A stretch of 64,000 bases of DNA, from NCBI GenBank assembly GCA_015659035.1, contig DQNS01000122.1, positions 36,938 through 100,937 on the forward strand. Reading direction: 5' to 3'. A program made the translations under genes and the position numbers. The stretch comes from Acidobacteriota bacterium (GTDB taxonomy: Bacteria > Acidobacteriota > Vicinamibacteria > Vicinamibacterales > UBA8438). This document shows, piece by piece, positions 29,308-41,370 of this stretch (its first letter is position 1; each line of letters opens with the position of its first letter). The notes under the pieces are model-generated. The model was not told the DNA's origin and did no database searches. It saw nothing but the letters and a program-made list of their open reading frames with translations.

Positions 29308-32300
29308 CTACGATTCTATCGTTTCCAGCCCGCGCAACTCCACCAGCAGCCCACCGACCCGGGCGAACAGCTGGGCCGATCCCTCGCGGTTGCGCTCGGC
29401 GCGCTGGAACTCGACCCGCGAGAAGCCGGCCCGAACCTCTTCGCTCCGGGCCCGGGCCGTCCACCAGGACAGGTTGTGGGATGCGCGTCTCGCCTCGTCC
29501 GGCTCCCGCAGATCCATCGTGAGCATCGCGGGCGGTTTCAACTCCACGTCCGGGCGTCGTTCGACAAACCGGATCAGCCGTACCGGGTCCACCGTGGTGG
29601 TGGTCCTGAACTTCACGACGAGCAGATGCCCGTCCCGGTCGATCGTCTCAACCCCGAGCCGGTCGGCCAGCAGCCGGATCCGGCCGTACTCGGCCAAGGT
29701 GGCTACCGAGGGCGGAATCGGACCATAGCGGTCGCACAGCTCGTCGAGCACGTCCGTCAGGTCCGTCTCGGTTCGGGCGGCGGCGACCCGGCGATACACC
29801 ATCAACCGCTGGTTCATGTCCGGAATGTAGCCCTCGTCGATCTTCAGATCGAGGTTCAGGTTGACCGCCGCGCGCACCTCGTCTTCGATCTCCTCCCCCT
29901 TCAGCTCCCGCACGGTCTGGTCGAGCAGCTTCACATAGAGGTCGAACCCGATCGATTCGATGTGCCCGCTCTGTTCCCCTCCGAGCAGGTTGCCCGCGCC
30001 GCGAATCTCGAGGTCGAGCGCCGCGATCCGGAACCCGCTGCCCAGGTCGCTGAACTCCCGAATCGCGGTGAGCCGCTGACGGGCCACCGGCGAGAGCGTC
30101 GCCTCCGGCGGTACCAGCAGGTAGGCATAGGCGCGTCGGTCGGACCGTCCCACGCGACCCCGCAGCTGGTAGAGCTGCGCGAGCCCGAACCGTTCGGCGT
30201 GGTTCACGATGATGGTGTTCACGTTGGGGATATCGAGCCCGTTCTCGATGATCGTGGTGGCGAGCAGCACGTCATGCTTGTGCTGCACGAAGTCGACCAT
30301 GCACCGCTCCAGCGCCCCTTCCTTCATCTGACCGTGTGCCACCGCCAACCGCATCTCCGGCAACAACCGGGTGAGAAAGTCGCCCATCGCGTAGATGGAC
30401 GTCACACGGCTGTGCAGGAAGTAGACCTGTCCGCCCCGCTCGAGCTCGGTGCGGATGGCTCGCGCGATCACCTGGTGGTCGAATCGAACCACGTTGGTCT
30501 GGATCGCCTGGCGGTCCTTTGGCGGTGTCTCGATAACCGACATATCGCGGATGCCGACGAGCGACATGTTGAGCGTGCGCGGGATCGGGGTGGCGGTCAG
30601 GGTCAGGACGTCGACGCCACGACGCATCTGCTTGATCCGCTCTTTGTGAGCCACGCCGAACCGTTGCTCCTCGTCGACGATCAGCAGCCCGAAGTCGCGA
30701 AACCGGACGTCCTTCGATAGCAGACGGTGGGTGCCGACGATGATGTCCACCTTGCCGGCGGCCAGATCCTCAAGCGTCTGTTTCTGTTCGGCGCGGGTGC
30801 GGAACCGGCTCACGAGATCGATCCGGACCGGGAACGCGGCGAACCGGTCGGTCAACGTCTTCTGGTGCTGAAACGCGAGCACGGTGGTCGGCGCCAGGAA
30901 CCCGACCTGCGTGCCGTCCATGACCGCCTTGAACGCGGCGCGCATCGCCACTTCCGTCTTGCCATAGCCGACGTCCCCGCAGAGCAGGCGGTCCATCGGC
31001 GACGGCGATTCCATGTCGCGCCGGATGTCGGCGATCGCAACCTCCTGGTCGCGGGTGAGCTCATACTCGAACGCGTCGTCGAACTCACGATGCCAGTGCG
31101 TGTCCGGGCTGAAGGCGTGCCCCGGCATCGCCTTGCGCGCCGCGTACAGCTTGAGCAGCTCCTCGGCCATGTCCCGCATGGCACGACGAACCCTGGTCTT
31201 GGTCTTGGCCCAGGAGGTTCCGCCGAGCCTGTCCAGGGTGGCTTTCGTGGGCCCGGAATATTTCTGCAGCAGGTCGAGCTGCTGGACCGGGACAAACAGC
31301 TTGTCCTGGCCGACGTAGCGCAGCTCCATGAAGTCGTGCTGCTCGAGCCCGACCGGGATCTGCCTCAGACCGACGAACACCCCGACGCCGTGGTCCACGT
31401 GCACGACGTGGTCGCCGACCTTCAGGTCGCGAAAGTCGGACAGGAACGATCTGGCCGGTCCGGTACGCCGTTCCCGCACCCGCCGGTCCTCGTCGAAGAC
31501 GTCCGGCTCGGCGAAGATCTGCAACCCAGCGTCCGGCAGCCTGAACCCCCGCGTCAGCTGCCCGGTCGCGACGAGCAGCGCCGCCCCATAGGTCTCGCCG
31601 GCCGCGTCGATCGACTGCGCCGTGAGGTCGTACTCCCCCAGCAGGTCGATGACCCGCTCGGCGCGGCCCGGGGTACCGGCGACCAGCAGCGCGGTCTCGC
31701 CGCGCTCGCGGGTTCGGGTAATCTCGGCCACCCAGTCCGCCAGCCGGCCATGGAACTCCACCACGGGCTGACAGGGCACGTGCCGCACTCCCGGCGCACT
31801 GTCCTGGTCCTCCCACAGCTGCTCCAGGCGTGCGGCTGAACCCAGACACGCGTCAAGCGTCGGCCACTCGACGAACAGCTGGTCGAGTGGTAGCGCCGGG
31901 TCGCCACGCTCCTGCGCCGCAGTGAACCCGGCAGCCGCGAGCGCCAGCTGTTTCTCGATCGCCGTCCTCGACTCGTCCGCCTCCGACAGATAGATCCGGT
32001 GTCCCGGCCCGCGCACGACGTAGTCGAGCAGCCAGGCCGAGCGGTCGGCATCGAGCCGGGGTGCGCCGGGGTCCGGTTCCGGCCCGAACAGCTCGCGCAA
32101 CGGCAGGATCTCGGCACGGTCGAGCGACCGGGTCGACCGCTGTGTTGCCGGGTCGAACCGCCGCAGCGACTCGAGACTGTCGGCGGCGAACTCGGCTCGG
32201 ATCGGCTGGTCGTCCCCCGCCGGGAAGAAATCGACGACACCGCCACGCACACAGAACTCTCCGTGCGCATCCACCGGGTCCTCTGGCGTGAACCCGGCAT

Positions 32301-32790
32301 CGGCCAACAGCGCCCCCAGGTCGGGTGGTTCGAGCAGCGCCCCGACCGAGAGGCGGGTACCGGCCGCCAGGAGCCGATCGGGGGGGCTCAATCGCGGCAG
32401 CAGCGCGGCCGCCGCGGCCACCACGACGCGCGTGGAGCCGGTGGCGAGACCGTAGAGAGCCCGCCCCCGGGCGGCGGCGACGTCGAAGTGAGGCGCGAGC
32501 CCGCGATACGGATCGACCTCGTGTGACGGGAACGGCACGACGCCGTGGCGCAGCTCGTGGTCCGACAGCCCGGCCAGCGCGCCGAGGAAAAACCGGACAT
32601 CGGCGACCATCTGCTCGACATCGCCGTCGGTCGGCACGATGACGACGACGGACGTATCAGTGGCCGCGGCAGCGACAGCGAACCCCTTGGCCGCGGGGGA
32701 CAGACCCGCAATCGGGCCTGGACCGCCAAGACCTGCCTGGGTCGCGGCGGACTTGAAGAGGGCGCGCAGGGTGAGCGAGGTTGCAGTCAC
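29308..32790 (-). CDS. mfd: Transcription-repair coupling factor Mfd
   Basis: 1160 aa, the usual 1150 or so. Upstream frame (to 32850) is repeat-derived, so GTG at 32790 is the likely start. UvrB-homology N-terminus; RNA-polymerase-interacting domain (GDHVVHVDHGVGVFVGLRQI ... FMELRYVGQDKLFVPV); RecG-like translocase with Walker A CGDVGYGKTEVAMRAAFKA and the DEEQ box IVDEEQRFGVAHKE; TRCF C-terminal domain. It removes stalled RNA polymerase and recruits UvrA. The start is not preceded by a clear Shine-Dalgarno. Confidence 0.95.
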   Translation of the reverse strand: MTATSLTLRALFKSAATQAGLGGPGPIAGLSPAAKGFAVAAAATDTSVVVIVPTDGDVEQMVADVRFFLGALAGLSDHELRHGVVPFPSHEVDPYRGLAPHFDVAAARGRALYGLATGSTRVVVAAAAALLPRLSPPDRLLAAGTRLSVGALLEPPDLGALLADAGFTPEDPVDAHGEFCVRGGVVDFFPAGDDQPIRAEFAADSLESLRRFDPATQRSTRSLDRAEILPLRELFGPEPDPGAPRLDADRSAWLLDYVVRGPGHRIYLSEADESRTAIEKQLALAAAGFTAAQERGDPALPLDQLFVEWPTLDACLGSAARLEQLWEDQDSAPGVRHVPCQPVVEFHGRLADWVAEITRTRERGETALLVAGTPGRAERVIDLLGEYDLTAQSIDAAGETYGAALLVATGQLTRGFRLPDAGLQIFAEPDVFDEDRRVRERRTGPARSFLSDFRDLKVGDHVVHVDHGVGVFVGLRQIPVGLEQHDFMELRYVGQDKLFVPVQQLDLLQKYSGPTKATLDRLGGTSWAKTKTRVRRAMRDMAEELLKLYAARKAMPGHAFSPDTHWHREFDDAFEYELTRDQEVAIADIRRDMESPSPMDRLLCGDVGYGKTEVAMRAAFKAVMDGTQVGFLAPTTVLAFQHQKTLTDRFAAFPVRIDLVSRFRTRAEQKQTLEDLAAGKVDIIVGTHRLLSKDVRFRDFGLLIVDEEQRFGVAHKERIKQMRRGVDVLTLTATPIPRTLNMSLVGIRDMSVIETPPKDRQAIQTNVVRFDHQVIARAIRTELERGGQVYFLHSRVTSIYAMGDFLTRLLPEMRLAVAHGQMKEGALERCMVDFVQHKHDVLLATTIIENGLDIPNVNTIIVNHAERFGLAQLYQLRGRVGRSDRRAYAYLLVPPEATLSPVARQRLTAIREFSDLGSGFRIAALDLEIRGAGNLLGGEQSGHIESIGFDLYVKLLDQTVRELKGEEIEDEVRAAVNLNLDLKIDEGYIPDMNQRLMVYRRVAAARTETDLTDVLDELCDRYGPIPPSVATLAEYGRIRLLADRLGVETIDRDGHLLVVKFRTTTTVDPVRLIRFVERRPDVELKPPAMLTMDLREPDEARRASHNLSWWTARARSEEVRAGFSRVEFQRAERNREGSAQLFARVGGLLVELRGLETIES

Positions 32791-32801
32791 GGGGATCAGA
32801 G

Positions 32802-32852
32802 AACGCCCTACAGAAGTCAGAAGTCGGGAGAAGCCGGAGGGCTGCGCCAACC
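32802..32852. repeat. Heptad element 8
   Basis: ACGCCCTAC then AGAAGTC, AGAAGTC, GGGAGAA and GCCGGAGGGCTGCGCCAACC. The first nine bases are the variant of the ACGCCCAAG boundary seen at 22276. It lies between Wzt-type ATPase (stop 32926) and Mfd. Confidence 0.7.
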
Positions 32853-32925
32853 ACGGTCCGTCCGGGACCGCTCGGGCGGGCGCGCACCGCCGGGCCCCAC
32901 CCGTGAAGCCGGGTGACGACGACCG

Positions 32926-34284
32926 TCAGTCGTCGGTCCGGCTGTCGGGCTCCTTGAACCGCACGTTGTCGGTGAAGCGCCAGACATGCCTGGGCCGGTA
33001 GATGCCCGCGTCCTTGGTCCTGGACTTCACCCGGAACGTGTAGAGCAACCGATGGTAGTCGTACGAGAACCCGTCGCGCTTGTGGACCGCGACGTCGAGC
33101 TTGTAGGTTCCCTCGACGAGATCGAGTCGCTCGATGGCAAACACCACCTCGCCGTCGCCCTGGAGCGACTTGGACCTCATCTCCTCGATGTCGGTGTTGG
33201 TCCCGTAGCAACAGACGCCGTCAGGACTGAAGATACTGACGCCGAAGGCGAAGTCATCGACCGGATGCGCCGCGCTGACTTGCATACGGATCGTCATCGG
33301 ATCGCCCGTGTGAAACACGTGCGCGGGTCCGCCGGGTCCCTCCAGCGTCACCTCCTGGATGCGAACGGCGCCAGAGCCCCAGCGCCCCTCCTTCGCCAAG
33401 AACATGTCGGCGGGCGGCTTGGCGTCATCAGCCCCCTGTGTCTCCGACGCGTCGGAAAGCGCCTGTGGGTCTGCCGGCGCCTGCATGACCGGGGTCTGCT
33501 GCGCCTTGGCGTCTTGCGCGGCGAGATGCTTGTCTTCGGTTTGCTCGACGTCGGTCAGGTACCTCTGCACGACCCGCTTCGGGTCGCCGATGGTCCGGCT
33601 CTCTCCGGCTTCGAGCCACACAGCCTCGTCGCAGAAGCGCTCCACCATCGACAACCCGTGGGTGACGAGCAGGATCGTCTTGCCGCGCCGTTTGAACTCG
33701 GCGAACTTATCGAGACACTTCAGGCTGAACCCTGCATCGCCGACCGCGAGCACTTCGTCCACCAGGAGAATGTCGGGGTCGACGTTGATCGCCACGGCGA
33801 ACCCGAGCCGCATGTACATGCCGGATGAGTATGTCTTGACCGGCGCGTCGATGAAGTCTTCCAGCTCCGCAAACTCCACGATCTCGTCGAAACGGTCGCT
33901 GATCTCACGACGGGACAGCCCCAGCATGATGCCGTTGATGAACACGTTCTCGCGACCGGAGATCTCCGGGTGGAACCCGGCGCCCAGCTCGATCAGTGCC
34001 GATACCCGTCCGTGCACACGCACGCTGCCGCTGGTGGGTTTCGTGATCCCGGCGACGAGCTTGAGCAGCGTGCTCTTGCCCGAACCGTTTCGCCCGATGA
34101 CCCCGAAGCACGCCCCTTTCGGCACCGACACCGACACGTCGCGTAGCGCGCTGAACGACTCGTCGGGCCGCAGGTGCCTCACGAGACTGCCGGTCAGCAG
34201 CGCGCTCTTCAGGGTGGCGAACCGCCGGCGGCGCCCATGTCGCCGATACACCTTCGAAACGTGGTCGAGCTCGATCGCGGGCAT
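32926..34284 (-). CDS. Polysaccharide ABC transporter ATP-binding protein with C-terminal glycan-binding domain (Wzt-like)
   Basis: 452 aa. Nucleotide-binding domain about 1-250: Walker A GRNGSGKS (64-71), signature TYSSGMYMRLGFA, Walker B DILLVDEVLAVGD, switch His in LLVTHG. A linker rich in Ala/Gln/Asp (250-300) leads to a Wzt C-terminal beta-sandwich (300-440; VRIQEVTLEGPGG ... GTNTDIEEMRS ... LDLVEGTYKLDVAVHKRDG), which in the O-antigen system binds the capped polysaccharide end. The permease follows upstream in the operon. Confidence 0.92.
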   Translation of the reverse strand: MPAIELDHVSKVYRRHGRRRRFATLKSALLTGSLVRHLRPDESFSALRDVSVSVPKGACFGVIGRNGSGKSTLLKLVAGITKPTSGSVRVHGRVSALIELGAGFHPEISGRENVFINGIMLGLSRREISDRFDEIVEFAELEDFIDAPVKTYSSGMYMRLGFAVAINVDPDILLVDEVLAVGDAGFSLKCLDKFAEFKRRGKTILLVTHGLSMVERFCDEAVWLEAGESRTIGDPKRVVQRYLTDVEQTEDKHLAAQDAKAQQTPVMQAPADPQALSDASETQGADDAKPPADMFLAKEGRWGSGAVRIQEVTLEGPGGPAHVFHTGDPMTIRMQVSAAHPVDDFAFGVSIFSPDGVCCYGTNTDIEEMRSKSLQGDGEVVFAIERLDLVEGTYKLDVAVHKRDGFSYDYHRLLYTFRVKSRTKDAGIYRPRHVWRFTDNVRFKEPDSRTDD

Positions 34285-34301
34285 GGGAATCGCTCTATGG
34301 C

Positions 34302-34452
34302 TCGAGGAGGCAGGAGAAACCGGGGGGCTTCGCCAGCTTCCAGATCCGTCCCGGCCAGGCGGAGCGGGTCAGACGGAGGACATGAGCATGTCTAGATGCG
34401 GCGCGGCCCTCCGGCTCCGCCTGTCTCTTGCCTCCGGTCTCCTGTCTCCGGT
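34302..34452. repeat. Heptad element 9, full form with two inverted halves
   Basis: AGGAGGC, AGGAGAA units and GGGGGGCTTCGCCAGC, a 60-bp middle, then GGCCCTCCGGCTCCGCC and CTGTCTC, TTGCCTC, CGGTCTC, CTGTCTC units. Lies between permease and ATPase genes of the exporter, which are therefore not tightly coupled. Confidence 0.75.
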
Positions 34453-34466
34453 AGAACACTCCGCCC

Positions 34467-35297
34467 TCACACCTCTTCCACGAACGAGTCTCGCAACCGG
34501 TCGAACAGCCAGTAGCCCAGCACGAACATCGCCGTGCCTCCGACCGCCAACGCCAGCAGCCACTTCCAGTGGCCGAATGGCCCGTCGTAGAACAGGATCT
34601 CCTGATACGAGATCGCCAGGTGGGCGAACGGGTTGCAGTTCATCAGCACTTTGCCGACCGGTGGCAGCCCCATGAACGAGGGCCCACGCCCTTCGACGAG
34701 CGACATCGGGTAGATGATCGGCGAGGCGAAGAACCAGAGGGTGAGCACGTTGGCCAGCAGGTCCTTGATGTCGCGGAAGTGCACCGTCAGCGACGCGAGC
34801 ACCATCGCCAACCCGAGCGTCAGGATGAACTGCACCGCCAGGACTAGCGGGAACCACACCAACTCGATCGGCCGCAATGAGATCCCGTAGAACCACAGGA
34901 ACCCGAACAGGATCGGCAGGCCGAACAGGAAGTGAACCATGTTAGACAGCACCGACACCATCGGCAGGATCTCGACCGGGAACATGACCTTCTTGATCAG
35001 GTTGCCATTGAGAATGAGCACGCTGGCGCCATCCGAGAGCGACGACGCGAACCAGGTCCACGGCAGCAGTCCGCAGAACAGGAAGACCGCGTAGGGGTGG
35101 ACGTCGGCCCCCAGCATCTCGGCGCGGGGGAAGATGATCGTGAAGACCAACGAGTAGACCAGCAGGAGCAGCAGCGGGTTCACAAAAGACCAGAAGAAGC
35201 CGAGCACCGACCCGCGATACCGAGCCTTGAGATCTCGAGCGACGAGGATCTGGATGAGAGCCCGATGACGGAACAGCTGCCGCAGGTTAAACAGCAT
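34467..35297 (-). CDS. Polysaccharide ABC transporter permease (Wzm/KpsM-like, ABC-2)
   Basis: 276 aa with about six membrane segments. ARDLKARYRGSVLGFFWSFVNPLLLLLVYSLVFTIIF is the ABC-2 entry; then FLFCGLLPWTWFASSLSDGASVLILNGNLIKKVMFPVEILP, the periplasm-facing loop motif of Wzm. Partner of the ATPase at 32926. Its ATG lies inside the 3' end of the PP2C gene (11-nt overlap), which suggests translational coupling. Confidence 0.92.
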   Translation of the reverse strand: MLFNLRQLFRHRALIQILVARDLKARYRGSVLGFFWSFVNPLLLLLVYSLVFTIIFPRAEMLGADVHPYAVFLFCGLLPWTWFASSLSDGASVLILNGNLIKKVMFPVEILPMVSVLSNMVHFLFGLPILFGFLWFYGISLRPIELVWFPLVLAVQFILTLGLAMVLASLTVHFRDIKDLLANVLTLWFFASPIIYPMSLVEGRGPSFMGLPPVGKVLMNCNPFAHLAISYQEILFYDGPFGHWKWLLALAVGGTAMFVLGYWLFDRLRDSFVEEV

Positions 35298-36054
35298 TGA
35301 TTTCGAGCACGACCGCGGTCACGTTGTCGGGTCCGCCGCCGTCGTTCGCCCCCTGGATCAAGGCGTGACACAGCTGGTCGAGATCGGTCTTGCGCCGGAG
35401 CACCTCGCCGATCTGGCCATCGTCGAGCACCGTGAAGACACCGTCCGAGCAGAGCAGCAGGCGGTCGCCCGACTGCAGCGCGACCTCCTGGATGTCCACC
35501 TCGAGGTCTTCCGACCCTGACAGCGCCCGGGTCACGATGTTGCGCCAGGGATGCTGTCGCGCCGCCGTCTCGCTCAGTGCGCCGACGCGGATCTGCTCTT
35601 CTACCCACGAATGGTCCCGGGTCAGCCGGTCGATCTGCCCGTCCCGCAGCCGATAGGCGCGACTGTCCCCGACATGGGCCAGCGTGCCGGTCCCACCGTC
35701 GATCAGGACCGCCACCGCCGTCGTGGCCATCCCTCGGAGCTCACTCGACGCCGCGATCTGCGCGGCAATCCGCCGGTTCCCCATCTGGAACCCGGCGCGC
35801 AGACGGTTCGCGTTCACGCTCTGCTCGAGGTCGAACGGAACGGGCCAAGTCTGGTCCGGCGACATCGTCTGGGTCGCCTCGACGAACGCCACGATGCCCT
35901 CCACCACCGCCTGCGAGGCGACCTCACCGGCCGCGTGCCCACCCATCCCGTCGGCCACGACGAACAACCTCAGATCCTCGCGGGCCGAGAAACAGTCTTC
36001 GTTGGTCGACCGCCGCAGGCCCTTATCGGTAGCCGAAGCAGAGGAGACGTGCAT
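35287..36054 (-). CDS. PP2C-family protein serine/threonine phosphatase
   Basis: 255 aa, the size of bacterial Stp1/PrpC. Metal-binding motifs: RRSTNEDCF, VADGMGGHAAGE (Asp35, Gly36), THVGDSRAYRLRDG as LAHVGDSRAY, LTRDHSW, LLLCSDGVF and GGPDNVTAVV. Complete catalytic set. It dephosphorylates Ser/Thr-phosphorylated proteins, usually opposing a Hanks-type kinase; none is in this window. It overlaps the exporter permease gene, so it may be regulated with polysaccharide export. Confidence 0.93.
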   Translation of the reverse strand: MHVSSASATDKGLRRSTNEDCFSAREDLRLFVVADGMGGHAAGEVASQAVVEGIVAFVEATQTMSPDQTWPVPFDLEQSVNANRLRAGFQMGNRRIAAQIAASSELRGMATTAVAVLIDGGTGTLAHVGDSRAYRLRDGQIDRLTRDHSWVEEQIRVGALSETAARQHPWRNIVTRALSGSEDLEVDIQEVALQSGDRLLLCSDGVFTVLDDGQIGEVLRRKTDLDQLCHALIQGANDGGGPDNVTAVVLEINAV

Positions 36055-36146
36055 GGGCTCGTGTCACTGTGGCGCGGTCACGGGGTGCGGACTACCCGGA
36101 TGACGGTGCGAGGGAGACCCGGCCGGGCCGCGCCCGGCGTGCCCGG

Positions 36147-36581
36147 TTACCCCCGGGTTCTGGTCCTCGACGCGACCCGCAGCCGGACGACAGACTTCAA
36201 CATCGCCAGACGCGCACGCTCGACGTCCATGTCCTGAGTCGGCCGGGCCAGTCGATCCTTCGCGCGCTTCCCGGCGGTCTGGGCTCGCGTGACGTCGATT
36301 TGGTCGGCCGCCTCGGCAATCTGCACCAGGATCGTGACGCGGTCCGGAAGCACCTCCGCGAACCCGAACGATACAGCTGCGTAGGAGGTATCCTGGCCTT
36401 TCCGATACCAGAGCTCGCCAACCTGTAAGGTCGCCAGCAACGGTGTATGACCCGGGAGCACCCCGAACGAGCCCTCCGCGCCCGGGATCTGCACTTCGTC
36501 GACCTGCTCACTCACAACCGAGCTCGCAGGGGTCACGATCTCCAGCGTCAGATGATCGGGTAGAGGCATCGGTGAACTCAA
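36147..36581 (-). CDS. atpC: F1Fo ATP synthase subunit epsilon
   Basis: 144 aa. N-terminal beta-sandwich with LTLEIVTPASSVVSEQVDEVQIPGAEGSFGVLPGHTPLLATLQVG, the atpC signature, followed by the two-helix C-terminal domain (IDVTRAQTAGKRAKDRL). Last gene of the F1 operon, after atpD. The C-terminal tail is short and basic. Confidence 0.95.
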   Translation of the reverse strand: MSSPMPLPDHLTLEIVTPASSVVSEQVDEVQIPGAEGSFGVLPGHTPLLATLQVGELWYRKGQDTSYAAVSFGFAEVLPDRVTILVQIAEAADQIDVTRAQTAGKRAKDRLARPTQDMDVERARLAMLKSVVRLRVASRTRTRG

Positions 36582-36589
36582 CGCTCAGT

Positions 36590-39055
<2,466 letters not shown>

Positions 39056-39080
39056 TGAGAATTGGCTCTCTAAACGTGAT

Positions 39081-39104
39081 GGCTTCAGGCTTCAGGCTAC
39101 AGGG
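39081..39104. repeat. Short heptad array of the GGCTTCA type (element 12)
   Basis: GGCTTCA, GGCTTCA, GGCTACA, GGGG between atpA and atpG. Same unit as 36590-36627. Confidence 0.6.
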
Positions 39105-39123
39105 GCGCTGGACTGATGGCACC

Positions 39124-40653
39124 CTATGCGGCCGCGGTCTTGCGGGCGGCGATGAACAGTTCGGTGAACTCCTGGAGCACCGCCTCGATCCGGGTCTTCA
39201 GATCGTCGTCGATCTCGCCCCGCGCGACGAGGTCGGTGAACAACGAGGCCTCGCGGCCCTCGACGAACTGAGACAGCTCGGTCTCGTACTCGCCCACCTG
39301 CTCCACCTCGACATTGTCGAGGAAACCATTCACGCCGGCATAGATGATGAGGATCTGCTGCTCGACCGCGCGCGGCTCATATTGGCGTTGCTTCAACACC
39401 TCGACCAACCGCTTGCCGCGGTTGAGCTGATCCTGCGTGGCCTTGTCGAGGTCGCTGGCGAACTGGGCAAAAGCGGCGAGCTCGCGATACTGCGCGAGAT
39501 CGAGCCGGAGGGTGCCGGCCACCTGCCGCATCGCCTTCACCTGCGCAGCCCCGCCAACCCGGGACACCGAGTTCCCGACGTTGATGGCAGGCCGTATGCC
39601 CTGGTTGAACAGGTCCGCCTCGAGAAAGATCTGTCCATCGGTGATCGAGATGACGTTGGTCGGGATATAGGCGGACAGGTCGCCGGCCTGCGTCTCGATG
39701 ACCGGTAACGCGGTCAACGACCCACCTCCGTGCTCGTCGCTCAGCTTGGCGGCACGTTCGAGCAGGCGGGAGTGCAGGTAGAAGACATCCCCGGGATACG
39801 CCTCGCGACCGGGCGGTCGACGCAGCAACAGCGAGATCTCGCGATATGCCTGGGCATGCTTCGAGAGATCGTCGTAGATGCAGAGCGCATGCTTCCCGGC
39901 ATCGCGGAAGAACTCGCCGATCGCGCAGGCCGCATACGGGCTGATGAACAACTGTGAGGCCGGGTCTGCCGCCGCGGCGGCCACGATGATGGAGTACTCC
40001 ATCGCGCCCGCCTCCTCGAGGGTTCTGACGACCTGTGCAATGGTGGACTGCTTCTGCCCGATCGCGTTGTAGATGCAGACGACGTCCTTCCCACGCTGGT
40101 TGAGGATGCAGTCAATCGCAACCGCAGTCTTCCCGGTCTGCCGGTCGCCGATGATGAGCTCACGCTGACCGCGTCCGATCGGCACCATCGTGTCGATCGC
40201 CTTGAGACCGGTCTGCAACGGCTCCTTCACGCCCTGGCGGTCGACGACCCCCGGTGCGATCTTCTCGAGCGGGGCATTCTCCGTTGTCGCGACCGGTCCC
40301 TTGCCATCCACCGGCTGCCCGAGTGCATTGACCACCCGGCCGATCATCGCCTCGCCGACCGGCACCGACATCAACCGGCCGGTGCGCCTGACGGTGTCGC
40401 CCTCCTTGATCTCTCTGCTCTCCCCGAGCAGCACGACACCGACACCCTCCTCTTCGAGGTTCAGCGCCAGGCCGAACACGCCATGCGGAAACTCAAGCAT
40501 CTCGGTCGCCATGGCGCGCTCGATGCCATGGACCTGGGCGATCCCGTCACCGACAGATACGACGGTGCCGACCTCTGCCACATCGATGTCGATGGTGTAG
40601 TCGCCGATCTGGTCGCGAATGATCTTGGTAATCTCGTCCGCTTTGATGGTCAT
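39124..40653 (-). CDS. atpA: F1Fo ATP synthase subunit alpha
   Basis: 509 aa. Walker A GDRQTGKT (169-176), then [17 protein letters not shown], the conserved Arg finger region [20 protein letters not shown]-terminal [13 protein letters not shown] is the delta-binding helix. Complete. 14 nt after atpH. Confidence 0.98.
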   Translation of the reverse strand: MTIKADEITKIIRDQIGDYTIDIDVAEVGTVVSVGDGIAQVHGIERAMATEMLEFPHGVFGLALNLEEEGVGVVLLGESREIKEGDTVRRTGRLMSVPVGEAMIGRVVNALGQPVDGKGPVATTENAPLEKIAPGVVDRQGVKEPLQTGLKAIDTMVPIGRGQRELIIGDRQTGKTAVAIDCILNQRGKDVVCIYNAIGQKQSTIAQVVRTLEEAGAMEYSIIVAAAAADPASQLFISPYAACAIGEFFRDAGKHALCIYDDLSKHAQAYREISLLLRRPPGREAYPGDVFYLHSRLLERAAKLSDEHGGGSLTALPVIETQAGDLSAYIPTNVISITDGQIFLEADLFNQGIRPAINVGNSVSRVGGAAQVKAMRQVAGTLRLDLAQYRELAAFAQFASDLDKATQDQLNRGKRLVEVLKQRQYEPRAVEQQILIIYAGVNGFLDNVEVEQVGEYETELSQFVEGREASLFTDLVARGEIDDDLKTRIEAVLQEFTELFIAARKTAAA

Positions 40654-40667
40654 CGCCAGAAAGCTCT

Positions 40668-41213
40668 CTATCGCTCCAACAACGTGTGCCGCATCCGTTC
40701 GAGATGACCCGCGACGCTGCCGTCATAGACCGTGGTACCAAGCCGCGCCACGACGCCACCGAGTATCTCTGGGTCGATGTCGGTGACCATGGTGACGGTG
40801 CGTCCACTGACCTGGGCCAGGCTGTGTTCGATCGCGGCGGCGCGCTCTGGGGTCAACGGCTGCGCCGTCGTGACCTGCGCCTCGACGATACCCAGATGGT
40901 CGAGCAGTCGGGCGCGATATGCGCGCAGGACCTGTGAGAGGAGACCGAGGCGGTCGCGCTCGGCCAGCAGCCTGAGGAGCTTCGCAACCGGCGGGATGAC
41001 GTCGCCGAGACGGCCAACCAGCGCGTCGACGACGGCCCGCTTGCGCTCGGTCGGGATGGCCGGGTTGAGCAGCACGCGGCGCAGGGTTGCGTGTCCATCG
41101 ATGAGATCAGCGAACCCGGCGAGGTCCGCCTCGACCTGCCGGAGATCGCGGTCGTGCACGCTGACGTCGAAGAGTGCGCGGGCGTACCGCGCAGCGGCCG
41201 TGCGGTTCGTCAT
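40668..41213 (-). CDS. atpH: F1Fo ATP synthase subunit delta (OSCP)
   Basis: 181 aa. [15 protein letters not shown] at the start and the C-terminal [34 protein letters not shown] are the delta signatures. First gene of this operon: no atpB, atpE or atpF (Fo a, c, b) precedes it. Instead an approximately 160-bp spacer with a 17-bp-family repeat leads to parB. Confidence 0.96.
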   Translation of the reverse strand: MTNRTAAARYARALFDVSVHDRDLRQVEADLAGFADLIDGHATLRRVLLNPAIPTERKRAVVDALVGRLGDVIPPVAKLLRLLAERDRLGLLSQVLRAYRARLLDHLGIVEAQVTTAQPLTPERAAAIEHSLAQVSGRTVTMVTDIDPEILGGVVARLGTTVYDGSVAGHLERMRHTLLER

Positions 41214-41252
41214 AGGGTTCGGTAGCCGATCGAGTGCCCCGAGTCAGAAAGT

Positions 41253-41279
41253 CGCGAACCTCTGAGTCCGGACACTCGT
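41253..41279. repeat. Copy of the 17-bp CCTCTGAGACAGGACAC repeat
   Basis: GCGAACCTCTGAGTCCGGAC then ACTC, matching 1952-1976 at most bases. It lies 40 nt upstream of atpH (in antisense orientation to it). The rest of the 157-bp spacer to parB shows no clear gene. Confidence 0.5.
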
Positions 41280-41370
41280 GACGGCGGAGCGCGGGAGGCG
41301 TTCGTTCTGCGCCCGGCCTGAACGGGCCAAACGTCGAACTATACCATCAGCCGCGAGTCGCGAGCAAGCG

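Noticed and set aside
28642-30720. Long 692-codon open frame on the plus strand opposite mfd and the PPIase gene
   Set aside because: Shadow frame produced by high GC. Composition lacks protein-like domains and mfd and the PPIase on the other strand are certain.
32790-32850. Mfd starting at 32850
   Set aside because: The added residues are encoded by heptad repeat sequence; a GTG at 32790 is the better start.
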